From Pycnopodia helianthoides (taxonomy: Eukaryota; Echinodermata; Asteroidea; Forcipulatida; Asteriidae): DNA of 64,000 bases. The translations under genes were made by a program, and so were the position numbers. The notes below the pieces were generated by a model that ran no database searches, had not been told where the DNA came from, and was given only the letters and a program-made list of their open reading frames with translations. The stretch covers positions 14,114,009 to 14,178,008 of the forward strand of contig CM063247.1 in the NCBI GenBank assembly GCA_032158295.1, in the 5' to 3' direction. This document shows, in pieces, positions 47,014 to 58,471 of the stretch (the first letter of the stretch is position 1; every line of letters starts with the position of its first letter).

Positions 47014-47150
47014 CGTTCTGCTGGGCTACCCTCATCTATACCAGCCACAAAGATCCCGATATCTCCCTTCCTGGATCCCTTGCCACCTGCTATCTGGATC
47101 CCAAGCGTGCCCTTGTTCTTCACCAAGTGGATTTTGACGACTTCTCGCTT
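47014..47150 (-). CDS. Exon c: PDZ-B, first half
   Basis: Acceptor CCCTTTTCAG precedes 47150 and donor GTAAGAAG follows 47014. The 45 codons plus 2 bases read KREVVKIHLVKNKG, then TLGIQIAGGKGSRKGD and IGIFVAGIDEGSPAE. This is the betaA strand, the carboxylate loop (LGIQ in place of GLGF), the long betaB-betaC loop rich in Gly, Lys and Arg, and betaC. The split last codon (CG|G) gives Arg with exon d, restoring the PDZ motif SPAERDGRLQ. The intron between exons c and d is 2.8 kb. The loop GGKGSRKGD is typical of the IL16/PDZD2 group as I remember it. Confidence 0.9.
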
Positions 47151-47502
47151 CTGAAAAGGGGGACAGAAAAAGCAGGTTACAATGAGGTTACAAAAAGGTG
47201 TACGTATTTCTTTGTAGTTTCTACCATGCCCCACATGTGGCAGAGGGTGTGTCCCCCCCACCTCAATTGTTCAAATACTTTAACACACTCTTTTCCTCCT
47301 TCATAGAAGTACCCCCCCCCCCCTCCTCCTAAAATCTAGAGCTAGAGAATTCCTGAAGTTCACAAAACACAATAGGAATGGGGGGGGTGGGTCACCATGC
47401 CACATATCGTGCACCAAATGTTGTAGCTTGAAGAACGGTACCAGCCAAGCTCTATTTATATGAATGTTTGGCTGGCAAGAAAAACCCACTGTTTTCTTTC
47501 TG

Positions 47503-47644
47503 CTAAGCAGAGATGAGCAGGATACCAGTCACAAATTGTACACGTGACATGGCAGTTTGGCCGGTAACCTTACTCTGGTAAGCATAATTTTATTGTGCTA
47601 AAGCTACTTTTTGTGCTTTAAAAGCAGCTCTATGAAATTGGGCC
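47503..47644 (-). repeat. CWG-type MITE, left end lost
   Basis: AGATGAGCAGGATACCAGTC, GGTAACCTTACTCTGGTAAG and AGCAGCTCTATGAAATTGGG. Confidence 0.8.
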
Positions 47645-48052
47645 TTGGGTCTTCATCTGTGAAGACTCAACTCAGAAGCTTGGACTCGTTGCTAAGCGTC
47701 ACCCTCAGCCTAACACCCAATGCAAATCACCCAAATATAAAGGCGTAGCTTGCAGATGTTTTATGACTACTTGCATAATTTGCAGCATCAGATGCAGAGG
47801 CGTGAAATTGATACTTGACAGCCTCCGAAACAAAAACCCCCAAAAAGTTTTATTTTAGAGTGGAGGAATTTATGAGATAAGGATACAATGAGGGAAGTAT
47901 GGAATGGGATAACACATCCTGAGGAGGTGATTTAGAGAGGTGTGAGTTGGTGTTCAGGAAGACCCAACAGAACAAGGTATTGAGTGAACAGTCATAAAGT
48001 GGTCACGTACAAAATACAAAATATTTCCTTCAAACTAACTCAGTGTTCTAAC

Positions 48053-48516
48053 TTAACTCTTCCAGTGCCGCCAACGTTCTGAAACGTCAAACAAAGTATC
48101 CATCCACAGGCCGCCAACGTTCCCATACGTTCTACTAGTCGACCCCAAAAAATATATAAATGCCCTCTGGATAAAGAACGGCCAAAACACGACCGGCACG
48201 GAACCCTTCGAGTGCCGCCAACGTTCTGAAACGTCAAACAAAGTATCCATCCACAGGCCGCCAACGTTCCCATACGTTCTACTAGTCGACCCCAAAAAAT
48301 ATATAAATGCCCTCTGGATAAAGAACGGCCAAAACACGACCGGCACGGAACCCTTCGAGCGCCGCCAACGTTCTGAAACGTCAAACTGAATCTCCATTTA
48401 CAGGCCGCCAACGTTCATTTACGTTCTACTACTCGAAATAATTTTTTTTTTTTTTTTTAAATGGCCGGCCTGTGGATTGAGAATTTATAAAACAAGGCTG
48501 GCACTCTAAGGGTTAA
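48053..48516. repeat. TTAA element with piggyBac-like ends and 147-bp array
   Basis: TTAACTCTTCCAGTGCCGCC at the left and GGCTGGCACTCTAAGGGTTA then A at the right give inverted ends next to TTAA. Inside, AG(T/C)GCCGCCAACGTTCTG recurs at 48064, 48211 and 48358, an exact 147-bp period. As 147 is divisible by 3, two long minus frames stay open through it; these are repeat artefacts. Confidence 0.88.
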
Positions 48517-48544
48517 CAGTGGTTCATTGGCCAGTACTACATGT

Positions 48545-48690
48545 AGTTAAAACACCAATCTGTCTAAGTCTTCCCGCTGGTTAGTTCAGTGTTGAAAAGC
48601 ATTCCTATTTATATGAGACGTTGACAAGTGAAAAAAGCTGACTGACTAGTGAAATGACAAGCTGACTGGTCCCACTGGCCAGCGCTCTCA
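48545..48690 (-). repeat. GAACTAGCCAGCCGGACCAC-family repeat
   Basis: The plus strand reads CTGGTTAGTTCAGTGTTGAA, ACTAGTGAAATGACAAGCTG and ACTGGTCCCACTGGCCAG. Confidence 0.75.
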
Positions 48691-48956
48691 CCAGGATTTT
48701 TTTCTAAGGGTGGGGGAAATCCATCGCCAAAGCACTTTTGAAATTACGGAGTGGGGGTCCAAAAATGAGTTTATAAACCTTAGAATGAGAAAAAATGACA
48801 CATATTCAAATCAAACATTTGTACACTTGATGACTTGAAACAAGCAATTGTACTTTTAACTTGTTTTCATTTAAATAATGTTTACACTACAGTAAGTTAC
48901 TGTCAGTAACACCCCAGGAAAAAGTACGGATTTAGCAACTGTATTTTTATACCTCA

Positions 48957-49155
48957 TAAAGGCAGGATACACTTTAGGTAATTTTCAAAAACCAGTATCC
49001 TCACTTGTTGTACTTGTATCCCAACATATTCATAAAATAATAAACCTGTGAAAATTTGGGCTCAATTTGTCATCGAAGTTGCAAGAAAATAATGAAAGAA
49101 AACACAGCCTTGTTGCATAGAATTGTGTGCTTTTAAATGCCTGAAAAAGCCTGTC
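48957..49155 (-). repeat. TTAA-type MITE, one half
   Basis: AAAGGCAGGATACACTTTAG, AACCAGTATCCTCACTTG and GCATAGAATTGTGTGCTTTT match the complement of 38629-39160's right half. The TTAA end has changed to ATAA. Confidence 0.75.
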
Positions 49156-49519
49156 CACTTCAGATCAACCGTTCTTTTTATTCACCTACTTTTTCTGACT
49201 TTAATTTGGATTGTTAACTTTATAAGTTAACGGTAAACTGGAGTGGAAGGAAGTAAGGAACCAAAAAGTACAAACACTTTAGTATTTATCAGAATTTGTC
49301 TTTCTTTTTCTTCAAATGGCTGAACAGTAAGATCATGAAGTGAGACAATGATTGCCTTGATACTTTTGCCGTACAGTACACCCACAATTTATTAATTTTG
49401 GTCTTTGGTGTAAGATGAGTTGATCATGTCTATTGTCACTTTATCAAGGTACAGTAAATTCATCATGTTGAAGTAAGGAAAATACAACGTTCTGTTGTAT
49501 GGGCTGAATGAAGTCAACT

Positions 49520-49798
49520 ACCAACATGACCAATAAACCCCACTTCCAACTTCAAACAAGATCTCCTATACTCAATGTATCTAGTCTTTTGTCGGACTGA
49601 AAATAGCACAAGAGGCAACCAGCGGTAAAACCTGCTTCCAACTTCAAACAAGATCTCCTTTATCATGTTTTCAGTCTTTTGTCTGACTTCTATTACACAA
49701 GAGGCAACCATCAATAAATCCCGCTTCCAACTTCAAACAAGATCTCCTGTATCATGTATTAGTCTTTATTGTCAGACAGCTATTACACAAGAGAGAGT
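49520..49798 (+). repeat. Tandem repeat, three copies of about 90 bp, beside exon b donor
   Basis: CTTCCAACTTCAAACAAGAT recurs at 49543, 49635 and 49724 (periods 92 and 89), each with AGTCTTT.TTG and ACACAAGAG. The array stops about 12 bases from the exon b 5' splice site. Confidence 0.88.
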
Positions 49799-49810
49799 CC
49801 TGCAACTTAC

Positions 49811-50444
49811 ATTTCTCTTGACCTCTGGGAGCATCTTGGACAGCACTGAGTCACTCCTGGACACCGTGACAGGCGGTGAGGTCTCCGACTCCTTCACCGT
49901 CTTAGACGGCAGTATCAGCTCATCTGTCCTGCCGGAGTCCACTAGGGGCGTATGGGCCACTGTTGCTGCTGCTGCCACTGCTGGAGGCTGCCGGGGTGCC
50001 GGTCTCTTCATGCTGTGGGCCCTGTCACCACTGACCAGACTTCCCATGGTTTCCGGCTGGCTGCTTCCCGCCGCTGATAACGAACTTCCAGCGGGAAGTG
50101 TCTTCACTCTGTTGGCTTTCATATCTTTCTCCTGGGAAACAGAGCTGGGAGTTAATAGTGCACCGTCAACCAGCCCCTTGTTAGTTGGTCTGCCGGCGTC
50201 CTGGGAAATGTGACCATTACTCGGCTTTCCTTGTGGATAACCACTTAAGTGTTGTCTGCCAGACAACTGGCTCATTACATCGGGCTCGGGAGAAGCCTCC
50301 CTCTGGACTGCGGCGGGAGCAGACTGAGGGACACCTTGAGATGGGCAGGTACCCGCTGCCGGGGGCGGGGGCGCTTTCCTCTTAGTCTTCCGTAAGATTG
50401 CTACGCAGAGTTTGCCTGACCTCAGAGCACTGTCAAACAGGAAT
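49811..50444 (-). CDS. Exon b: end of PDZ-A plus disordered Pro/Ser-rich linker
   Basis: Acceptor TTTCACAG lies just before 50444. The first base completes an Arg codon begun in exon a, giving ...VERA-R-FLFDSALRSG, then KLCVAILRK, which supply alphaB and the last beta strand of PDZ-A. The rest of the 211 codons encode low-complexity sequence: KRKAPPPPAAG (a possible SH3-type proline cluster), Gln/Ser/Pro-rich stretches, an Ala/Pro run, and SPPVTVSRSDSVLSKMLPEVKRN. It ends in phase 0 at donor GTAAGT (49810-49805). This is the largest exon in the window. The plus-strand frame over 49665-50213 is its antisense shadow. A three-copy intronic tandem repeat (49520-49798) ends about 12 bases from the donor. 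Confidence 0.87.
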
Positions 50445-50663
50445 CTGTGAAAGGGGAAATTAAAACATTTGTTATGACTTTGTTGGATGTCAGTCTGTGA
50501 TACAAAATACAGCCAATGGTTTTTGCTAGCAGGAGAGGGCCCAACCAAACCTTAAATCATGAAAATCAAAAGCAAATAAAACAACAAAAATCAATACAAA
50601 ACATGTTCAGTGAAAAGCCAAGATCTACAATGTATTGTAGGATAGTTATCCATAATAGACTGT

Positions 50664-50998
50664 TTAAAGGCCCTGTACACTATTGGTAAGAACACAATGT
50701 TCACAGATTCACACATAACTTACATGATTTAAAGTAAGTAATGGTAGAAAGGGTTCCTTAAAATATTTCTGCCTAAAATGCTATCGTTTCTGAGAAACGA
50801 GTAAAACAATAGTCATTATCGCGAGCGATAATTTGAAAAAACAGAAAACACATAAGATCTCTTTTCACTATTTTCTCGTGACCTTGATGACCAATTGAGT
50901 TCAAACTTTCACAGGTTTGTTTGTTCATGCATATGTTTAATCACACCAAATGTGGACACTGATTTTGAGCTGTTACCAAAAGTGTACAATACCTTTAA
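50664..50998 (+). repeat. TTAA-bounded MITE, GTACACTATTGGTA family (335 bp)
   Basis: TTAAAGGCCCTGTACACTAT at the left, AAAAGTGTACAATACCTTT then AA at the right; hairpin TTATCGCGAGCGATAA. Confidence 0.92.
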
Positions 50999-51160
50999 GT
51001 CTCGCGCGTCTTCGAACTTCCCGGGACCAGTGTAGTCCCAACCATATGGAGTTTTACGAGGGTGGGATTTTGTTTTGTCAATTATTTTTAGTTAAACAAT
51101 TAATGGCCCTGAAAATTAAATATGCTGTTGGGAATGTAATACTACGTGACAAACAATATG

Positions 51161-51500
51161 AAAGTATATGGGTTTTGAGGCATTGCATGGTGAGGTATCA
51201 GTATATATTCGGTTTGCGGTAACACCATGTGTAAAAAATATCTACTTGCTGTGTAGATTTGTTCTTTAGAGAACTTGTCTTGCTATTTATTCTACTACCG
51301 CGGAGTAGATTTTTTCGGAATTCGGGAGACTTCTCAGTTCTGAAAAGAACTGTCCTGCTTATTAACTACTACCTGGGCGGGAGGTAGGAAATCAGCCTGG
51401 GCTACTACTTTAGCTTTGTGGATCGGGGGGACTTCTCGTAATTAACTTCACTGCCGCGGAGTGAGTTCTTTTGGTCTCAACGTTTCGACTAGCTTGCTCT
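51161..51500 (+). repeat. TTTTGAGGCATTGCATGGTG repeat, longer copy
   Basis: The first 100 bases match 27815-27905. It continues with TACTACCGCGGAGTAGATT and CTGCCGCGGAGTGAGTTC, which repeat internally, and CAACGTTTCGACTAGCTTGC. Class unknown. Confidence 0.55.
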
Positions 51501-52053
51501 ATGAAAGTAAAATCAATTCAACAAAGTAACACAGAAAACCTGAGAATAAGACTTTTACTTGTAAAAAAAAAAAATTAAAAAAATTGCCCATCATGTGATG
51601 AATGCACAAAGTCGGGCGTGATTGGCAAATGAGGTTTCTAAAAATAAGCATCTTTGTCTTAATTTTGTTTCAATGTTAATTTGAAAAAATTATTTGTATT
51701 ATACGAGTATAAACATTGTTCAACAACAGGTTATCCTGCAGCAGGCATACTGTCATATATTTTTTCTTTAAAGTCTGAAGGAAAAAAATTACTCAAGAGA
51801 GAAGAGGCTACATGTAGGTCAGAAGTAAAATAGGTAAATGCGTAATTTCACACATTGTTTTCATTGGAAGAAAAACAAGTTTGCAAAGACGCCGTCTACC
51901 AGGTCTACCGCAAGGAAAACTCTGAGGTTAGGGAGCGATGGATCACGCTCAGGAATACATGTACTGGCAAATGAGTTTCAAATTTCCTCTATCCTAGATC
52001 GACGTCCTGTGACCTACTTTTGGTCTGTTCCACCTCATTTGAAAGTTGATGTC

Positions 52054-52456
52054 TTAAAGGAACGTTACAGAATTGGTTTTTGCTAACAAAACAGTTGCTG
52101 GCAGTACTAAGCACATTATGTAATCCACCATATGCATAAACTGACAAACCTGTAGAAGTTTGAGATCAATCGACCATCTGGGTCACGAGAAAATAGTGAA
52201 AAACCGATTACACACTTGCATGAAATCATTAGATTCAACACACAAATAAAACGCTCACTAAGCGATAAACTCCAATCGGAAAATTAGGTTATTATTTATT
52301 TCTCATCAAATAGGCCTATGGCATTTCAGAGAGAAATATTTCAAGGGACGTTTTCTACTATCATCATCATTAGACCGTGTAAGTTTTATGTAAATCTGTG
52401 ATCAAAAAGTATATTTTACAAGTTTTTTTCTTACCAATTCTGTAATGTTCCTTTAA
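52054..52456 (+). repeat. TTAA-bounded MITE, AGGAACATTACAG family (403 bp)
   Basis: TTAAAGGAACGTTACAGAAT and its complement at the ends; interior as 42524-42924. Confidence 0.92.
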
Positions 52457-52493
52457 GGCTCGATACAAATTTGACCGCCTTTAAAGTTTTTTT

Positions 52494-52690
52494 TTTAAAG
52501 GTACATGTAGGGGTTTCTTTTGGTAGGCCCTAATTGTCAAAAAATAGACCAGTATCCTCATTTGGCGTATCCCAACACAAAATAAAAAACTTGTGAAAGC
52601 TTTGGCTCAATTGGTCGTTTAAAACAATGAAAGAAAAAACAACCTTTGTTGCATGAATCGTGTGATTTCAGATGCCTGAGAAAGGCTCTA
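52494..52690 (-). repeat. TTAA-type MITE, one half
   Basis: TTAAAGGTACATGTAGG, ACCAGTATCCTCATTTGG and CAGATGCCTGAGAAAGGCTC match the complement of the 38629-39160 family. Confidence 0.7.
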
Positions 52691-53542
52691 ACAAATGAAG
52701 ATCTGCAGCGTGATGCAATCAAGCCAATTTCTTATAAATCCATAGCACTTTAACTTTAAAAATACACAAATTTGTTTGGAACATAGACACCATGGTACTA
52801 ATGATAGCACAAGAGGGTCACCAGCCACACTGCTACACTGCTACAAGTATGCACCCTTCCAGTACATTGTTTTGACTGGTATTCTGCTAAATTTAGCTTT
52901 TTTAAATAAAAAAGATTTGTGGTTTGTAAATTTATTTCTTCAAAGTAGATAAAACTGGATTAAAGCTTTTAGAGAATTGAAGCTTTTCGAGAACACACAC
53001 ATTTTGCTAGCATGTCAATTCTACTGTCATCTGCAAAGGGTTCACATTCAAACTGTTTACCTTCCATTTATAAGACACTTTAATCTCATCCTAAGGACGA
53101 GTTTCACTAAAGTCCTAAAGTTTCGATCGTTAGTAATAAATTGGCGACCCACAGGCAATTTCTCGGGAGCTGTGAGTACACTGGCAGTCAAGCTGGCAGT
53201 CTTCACACTTTTCAATCTGTCAATCCATAAAAAGGGCTAGAGGTCCAGAAGCTCAATTTACACCTCTACTAACAGGGGTGATGGATTCCAGGCTCAAACC
53301 ATCTCCCCTTAGGGCATGTAGGGTGTCAAGATGGATGCCGATGAAGCAATTAAGTAGAATTGGGTCTTTCGGATTGACCTCTACGTGTTTGTGACGGACT
53401 TCTCCTATTTCACTGCATCACATCATAGAGAATGATCACGTATGTGTGATTGGTATTTGCTGGGCATGCAAATCAACATGGTTAGTGTCTCCGCATTGAT
53501 GCTGGAAATTCACATAAACAACTGCATCCAGCATATAACCAC

Positions 53543-53711
53543 AGGCCTGGAATTCTAGCTTTGAGAGAGCACGGCCATTTTGATTTTTGCGACGGGCACT
53601 TCCATTGGAAAATCTTTAAAACCTTTAAACCGTCTTGATGGGAAAGTTTTGGAGGTTCACCAAGGCCAAGACCAGGGGCAACAGAGGCCATGGCCTCTGT
53701 AAAATTCCAGC
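53543..53711 (+). repeat. CAGGCCTGGAATT-family repeat
   Basis: CAGGCCTGGAATTCTAGC, GGGCACTTCCATTGG, CACCAAGGCCAAGACCAGGG and AGGCCATGGCCTCTGTAAAA, ending TTCCAGCACG. Confidence 0.85.
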
Positions 53712-54166
53712 ACGCCACGCAATGTTGTTTTAAAAGCAGAGCAAAATCCTGCTTAAACCATGAAAACAGGCCACCAGCTAGATCGTCTTGTTACATAATG
53801 TGATCGGTTCCCTGCATATATTTCCTTAGCAAATAAATACCTCAACCTTTTTTGTTGTTGGTAAAAAAAAGGGATTTTGATTTTGCACCCCGTTTAGTTT
53901 TTAAAATCTATACTACCACAGCCCAGGATTTTCAGTCACTGCTACCCCAAGATTAACAATGCCTGTATGGTAGAACACCAGGGCAGTGGTTTTTTTCAAA
54001 AGACAGCTATACTTGTCACGCACAATTATGCTTTGCATTAAACATTAGACTAAAACACAACCATGACTAGACTTCTGCAGAGTACAACTTGTACTCATGT
54101 CACTATGGCATATTTAAATCGTTACAGCACAAGGTCCATCAGCAGTTCATGGAATGCATTTCATAT

Positions 54167-54171
<5 letters not shown>

Positions 54172-54225
<54 letters not shown>

Positions 54226-54229
54226 GAGC
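54172..54229 (+). repeat. (GA)n microsatellite
   Basis: About 58 bases of GA with one GAGG interruption near 54214. A shorter one is at 20019-20037. Confidence 0.97.
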
Positions 54230-54475
54230 TGCTGAAAACATTTACGATTGAAGTGAAACAATGGACCAGGGATTCAGGCTTTTATCCAGTCCTTAAGACA
54301 GTCACGACAGACAGGATGTTGGGCGGGTACGATCAGGTTGGGTGTATTAAATTTACCCTGAGGAACATTTCCGTTTGACATAATATAAGATATTTGCTCC
54401 TCAAAATGAAATCATATTTTTCAAATGAAGTATAACTATTGTATGATCTTTGCACTTACTCATAGACAGAACATA

Positions 54476-54575
54476 GGGCTAGATAGCTAAGTTGGTAGAG
54501 CGCCGGCACGCTTCCGGAGGTCTTTGGTTCAAATCCCGCTCTAGTCAATTTGTCCTTGTCCAACCCCAAATTATT
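54476..54575 (+). repeat. tRNA-Lys-like SINE
   Basis: GGGCTAGATAGCTAAGTTGG, CGCCGGCACGCTTCCGG, B box GGTTCAAATCC and tail CCTTGTCCAACCCC. Three bases shorter in the anticodon arm than 39437. Confidence 0.75.
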
Positions 54576-55190
54576 TCAAATTTACCCAGTCAGTTTCCGT
54601 TGTGGTTTATTACTTAAAATTTTTTTAGTACAGTTTAACATGTTTGGTGCGTTTCTTTTTGTCAGAAAGTGTCACAATATCTGATGTGTTACAATCTACT
54701 TGTATAAACAATTGTTTTTTAAAATGAATTTACACAAATTTAAGCGTTGTACTTTGGTTGTAGTTTGTACAAATGTGAGGTCACAGTAATTGAAGACAAG
54801 TTGCAACATTGTACTAACACTCAGGCGACCATAATTGGTGCAAATTATGCCAACTATTCCTTTTCAATTGAAAACAAATCATTCCTTGAAGCGGAAAAAA
54901 TTAATGAAACACTGATTGATTGTCTCTTTGCCTTTGTGGCAGATGTTTCATTTTATGAAGGTCAGGCCTGAATAAATGCACTCTTACTCTACATGTCCCA
55001 TGGACAGATGCAGAATTTCACTGTTGCTACGGTAACAATACAGATTATCAGAGGCGAGTTGACAGTGTTGACAAGTGCGAATGAATACTTAGCATAATGA
55101 AAAAATAACAGTACAATGAAAATTTGTCCATAAGCATACATACATTGTATTTGCCCACCACAGATGTCAATACTCGTACGAACCTACTTA

Positions 55191-55510
55191 GGGTGTCATG
55201 GCCGAGCAGTTTAGAGCATTGGATTCAAGTTCTGGTGGTTGAGTCATCGGGGTGTGGGTTCGAATCCCGGCCATGACACTTGTGTGTCCTTGAGCAAGAT
55301 GCTTTACTATAATGGCTTCTCTTCACCCAGGGGTATAAATGAGTACCTGCGAGGGTGGAGGTTGATATTTAAGCACCACGGCAGCCCGGGGCTGTATACT
55401 CCTCAGGGAGCTGAGAAAGATTACAGGAATGTTATTTGCCCAATGACCAGGGTACTAATGTAAAGCGCATTGATACATGTACGTTGAAATGTGCTATATA
55501 AGAGCTCTTA
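55191..55510 (+). repeat. tRNA-Leu(CAA)-derived SINE, most complete copy
   Basis: GGGTGTCATGGCCGAGCAGT, GGATTCAAGTTCTGGTGG, GGGTTCGAATCCCGGCCATG, then TGTCCTTGAGCAAGATGCTT. It keeps a body segment lost in 681-985. Tail GCGCATTG...GTGCTATATAAG. Confidence 0.88.
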
Positions 55511-56513
55511 TACTCACCGATTCTGTACATAATGTACAATTTCAAACACCAGAAGTTGTGAACTGCAGGACACCTACATTGTACTTCATGAAATAAGGTG
55601 TTCAAACGAACCACCAACAACATTGTGAGTTGAGTAAACGTTGATACAACAACACATCATTCAATTCAACGACAGCCAAGTACAATGAAGCCAACGAGAT
55701 CACAACCACTTTACACCCACTCCAGTCACCAGAAAAGGAACATTACAATGGAGGTGGCAATGCATTACTAAACATTGGAAAGAAAGGGGGAAACAAGATA
55801 TATTGCCCCATTGTAAAAATCCAAGGCAGAGGTTTTTAAAGATCAAACGCAGATGGGGTAATACCCATATTATGAATTAACTATTATGAAATTTTTAAGG
55901 AAATAGAAAAGTTATACCCAGATATTGGCCCTTCAGTGCTTGCAAGGGGGAAGTTTACAACACCAACTGGGCGACAACACCGTCTGACGACTGAACTATT
56001 TTTAAACCTTTTTAAAAAGGTGATCACAAAAGACCCTTTATCTGTCAAATCCAGTATTTTCCCACAAGGAAATACAATTTTTTAACCTTTCAATTGATAT
56101 TCAATGTCCAAAAATATAAACCAATAAATAACAACAAAATTGTAATAAACTGAACTAAAAGTTCATTGTACATTCCTTTATTCATTAATTGTATTGGAAA
56201 GATTGCAACAAAAATGGCATTCCAAAAGCATGAAGAAATGATGACTGGGAAAAAAAATAGGAATACCCATTCAAACCAAACTGCTTTCAAAAATCTATGA
56301 TGGAATGTGACTTGGTTTTAGTGAACACAAAATATTATTGTGAGGGTAAATGCCCTAGTCCAAGACTCCGGTACCATCATGTAAGCTACTCTAAGGACCA
56401 AGGTTCTAGCCAGGATTTGGTAAAGGGTGTCAAAATTTGCTGGAAATGTACAAAACTGGACGTCTAAATTGTTCACTTACAATTACATGTAAATGACAAA
56501 TACACCGCGGGCC

Positions 56514-56650
56514 GATTTCACAAAGAGATAAGACTAGTCTTATCTGAAGTTACATGTAGGACCAGTAACTGGTCTTACATGTAACTTAAGACTAGTCCTA
56601 TCTCTTAGCATTGCCTACATATTGTACATGTAGGACTAGTCCTAAGTCCC
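56514..56650. repeat. CWG-type palindromic MITE (GGGTCGATTTCA type)
   Basis: GGGCCGATTTCACAAAGAG at the left; repeated ACTAGTCTTA and GGACTAGTCCTAAGT words as at 11400. The right end is truncated at AAGTCC. Confidence 0.75.
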
Positions 56651-57107
56651 AGGGTGTTCGAATTTAAAACGGGGTGTTCAAAAGACGCCCAGACACTCCT
56701 CTGGCTAACAGTATGTTAAGGACCACAGCTGCGCTGTTTGTGTGAAGATCGGAAACAGGAAATGTGCTGGTACAATTATAGAGCAAGGAGTCGATGATAG
56801 CATTATTATTGTTGGGTCAGCTATTACTATTACATAACAATAATCAGATCATCCATACTTTATAATCGGTTTGAATTATCAGTGATACTAAGTATTTGAC
56901 TGTTGAAAGTATCACAACTGGAGTTTTGTTTTTTAAACTCTGTACCATGACTTGATCTCAATCCCACATGTGCGCAGTGTGCAAAACAGCGACCATTTTC
57001 TAGCATTTTAACTGAGAAGACAGTTGTGATTTGGGAGTGATTTAAATAAAGGAATACCCTCTCAGTGTCTTCATCAAATCATCAGTTGTCGGGCAGAAGG
57101 ACGTAGC

Positions 57108-57287
57108 TTAACCCTTACCAGTGGATGGAGATTCAGACGTTTCAGAACGTTCCGTGCGGTCGTGTTTTGGCCATTTCTTTATCCAGAGGGCAATTATATA
57201 TTTTTTGGGGGTCGAGTAGTAGAACGTATGGGAACGTTGGCGGCCTGTGGATGGATTCTCAGTTTGACGTTTCAGAACGTTGGCAAC
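57108..57287 (+). repeat. TTAACCCTT element, truncated
   Basis: TTAACCCTTACCAGTGGATG at the left, then one 147-bp-type unit (GGGGGTCGAGTAGTAGAACG, TTTGACGTTTCAGAACGTTG). The right end is not found. Confidence 0.82.
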
Positions 57288-57704
57288 AATGGAAGGTCCT
57301 CTTCCAAAAAGAAAAAGGCCATCAAGCGATAAATAGATTGAGAATTAGGTTACGCGTAAAATGTCTTAATTGAATGCGAGCAAACCGATTCTGAGTAATG
57401 GGTGTGTCCATTATATGAAGTCATGGTGCTTACATCATCAATTCATCAATGGTATCCATGGTAACCAAGGTTGGGATGTTTCATACATTGATACTCATAC
57501 CATTGATACCAGTGCATGCATGATGTCACAATTTCCATTTTTCATCTCGAACAAAGAGGCGTGGTGCCTTCTTGAGGTCCTTCCGTCCAACCCCATTCAA
57601 AATTCTCCTCATTGCATTAGACTGATCACGATGGAAATTTCATTCTGTTTTCTTCAAGAAAATTCTCCCCCTTCAAAAAAAGGCAAATTCCAGACCTTTT
57701 CAGG

Positions 57705-58093
57705 GCTCGATATTATTTACACTGGACCGCTGGCCTGAGGCCAGTAATTTTAGCATTGGGCCAGTAAACTCAAGAAGGGACAAGTCCGATGGGAAGATTG
57801 TGTTTTTCAATTCAACATCGTTGTAAAAAAAGAAGATGCCCGAATGTTGAGTTTGAGTCTCATAAATATATTTCAATTCTGCAGAGTGTCACTCATTCAA
57901 CAGAAGAGATAAATCTTCTCTTACTGTGTTTGTTCAAGTGAAACAGTTTATATGATAAAACTGTGTTTACATTTTGATTCCAGTATTTCCTCCTTTTGAT
58001 TCTAGTCTTGTAATATAAAATGTTTAGTGCAGTAAACATTCTGAGCTGCAAGACTCTGCGGTCTTGTGGATTTCCCCCTCCCCATTCAAGCCC
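57705..58093 (+). repeat. Dispersed repeat of about 390 bp, copy 1
   Basis: GGCCAGTAATTTTAGCATTG, CCAGTAAACTCAAGAAGGGA, AAATCTTCTCTTACTGTG and GCGGTCTTGTGGATTTCC. Copies at 61447 and 63245. Confidence 0.78.
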
Positions 58094-58139
58094 TGCTTTT
58101 AGTGTGTAGTTAATTGTGAAGATAGGAAGACCAGAACTC

Positions 58140-58465
58140 GCCCTTAACACTAGCCCGGCGTACATTGTCTAGTAAAAAATGCTACGGGCTAGTAAACACC
58201 ACTTCTCAACTTGCCCTGTGGGCTACTATAAAACTGTGCAACCTACTTGTTTAAAATGCTCACTTCTTCCTTTTCAAATGTAAATAATGAATGTATAAAA
58301 TAAATCGTTATTGAGTGTGTGAATATAACTTCATTTTATCATTAATCATAAAACATCAGAACATTACATTTATATGGCAATTCCTGTTTAAAAATCTGGG
58401 CTACTAAAACTTCCTGGGGGCAAGTAAAACGCACAGTTTACTGGCCCGGCGTGGGCTACTTCGCA
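58140..58465 (+). repeat. GGGCTAGTAAAC-type repeat
   Basis: ACTAGCCCGGCGTACATT, CTACGGGCTAGTAAACACC, and, near the right end, GGCAAGTAAAACGCACAG and GGCCCGGCGTGGGCTACTT. The ends resemble each other. Only this copy seen. Confidence 0.4.
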
Positions 58466-58471
58466 AAAAGC

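Larger units (their letters stand above)
47151..49810 (-). other. Intron between exons c and b (2.7 kb)
   Basis: Contains the TTAACCCTT element with its 147-bp array, a partial CWG MITE, other fragments, and a tandem repeat next to the exon b donor. The stretches 47645-48052 and 49156-49519 show nothing recognised. Confidence 0.65.

Noticed and set aside
48040..48411. 123- and 114-residue minus frames with internal repeats
   Set aside because: They arise because the 147-bp tandem unit is a multiple of 3. They sit inside a mobile element with no other coding sign.
49665..50213. 182-residue plus-strand open frame
   Set aside because: It lies antisense over exon b, whose minus frame has splice sites, phase fit and the end of a PDZ domain. 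The plus frame is a shadow.
51838..52086. 82-residue plus frame with a mixed-charge composition
   Set aside because: It runs into the MITE starting at 52054, and no domain or splice sites support it.
57370..57738. 122-residue plus-strand frame
   Set aside because: Ends inside the dispersed repeat at 57705; no domain or codon pattern.
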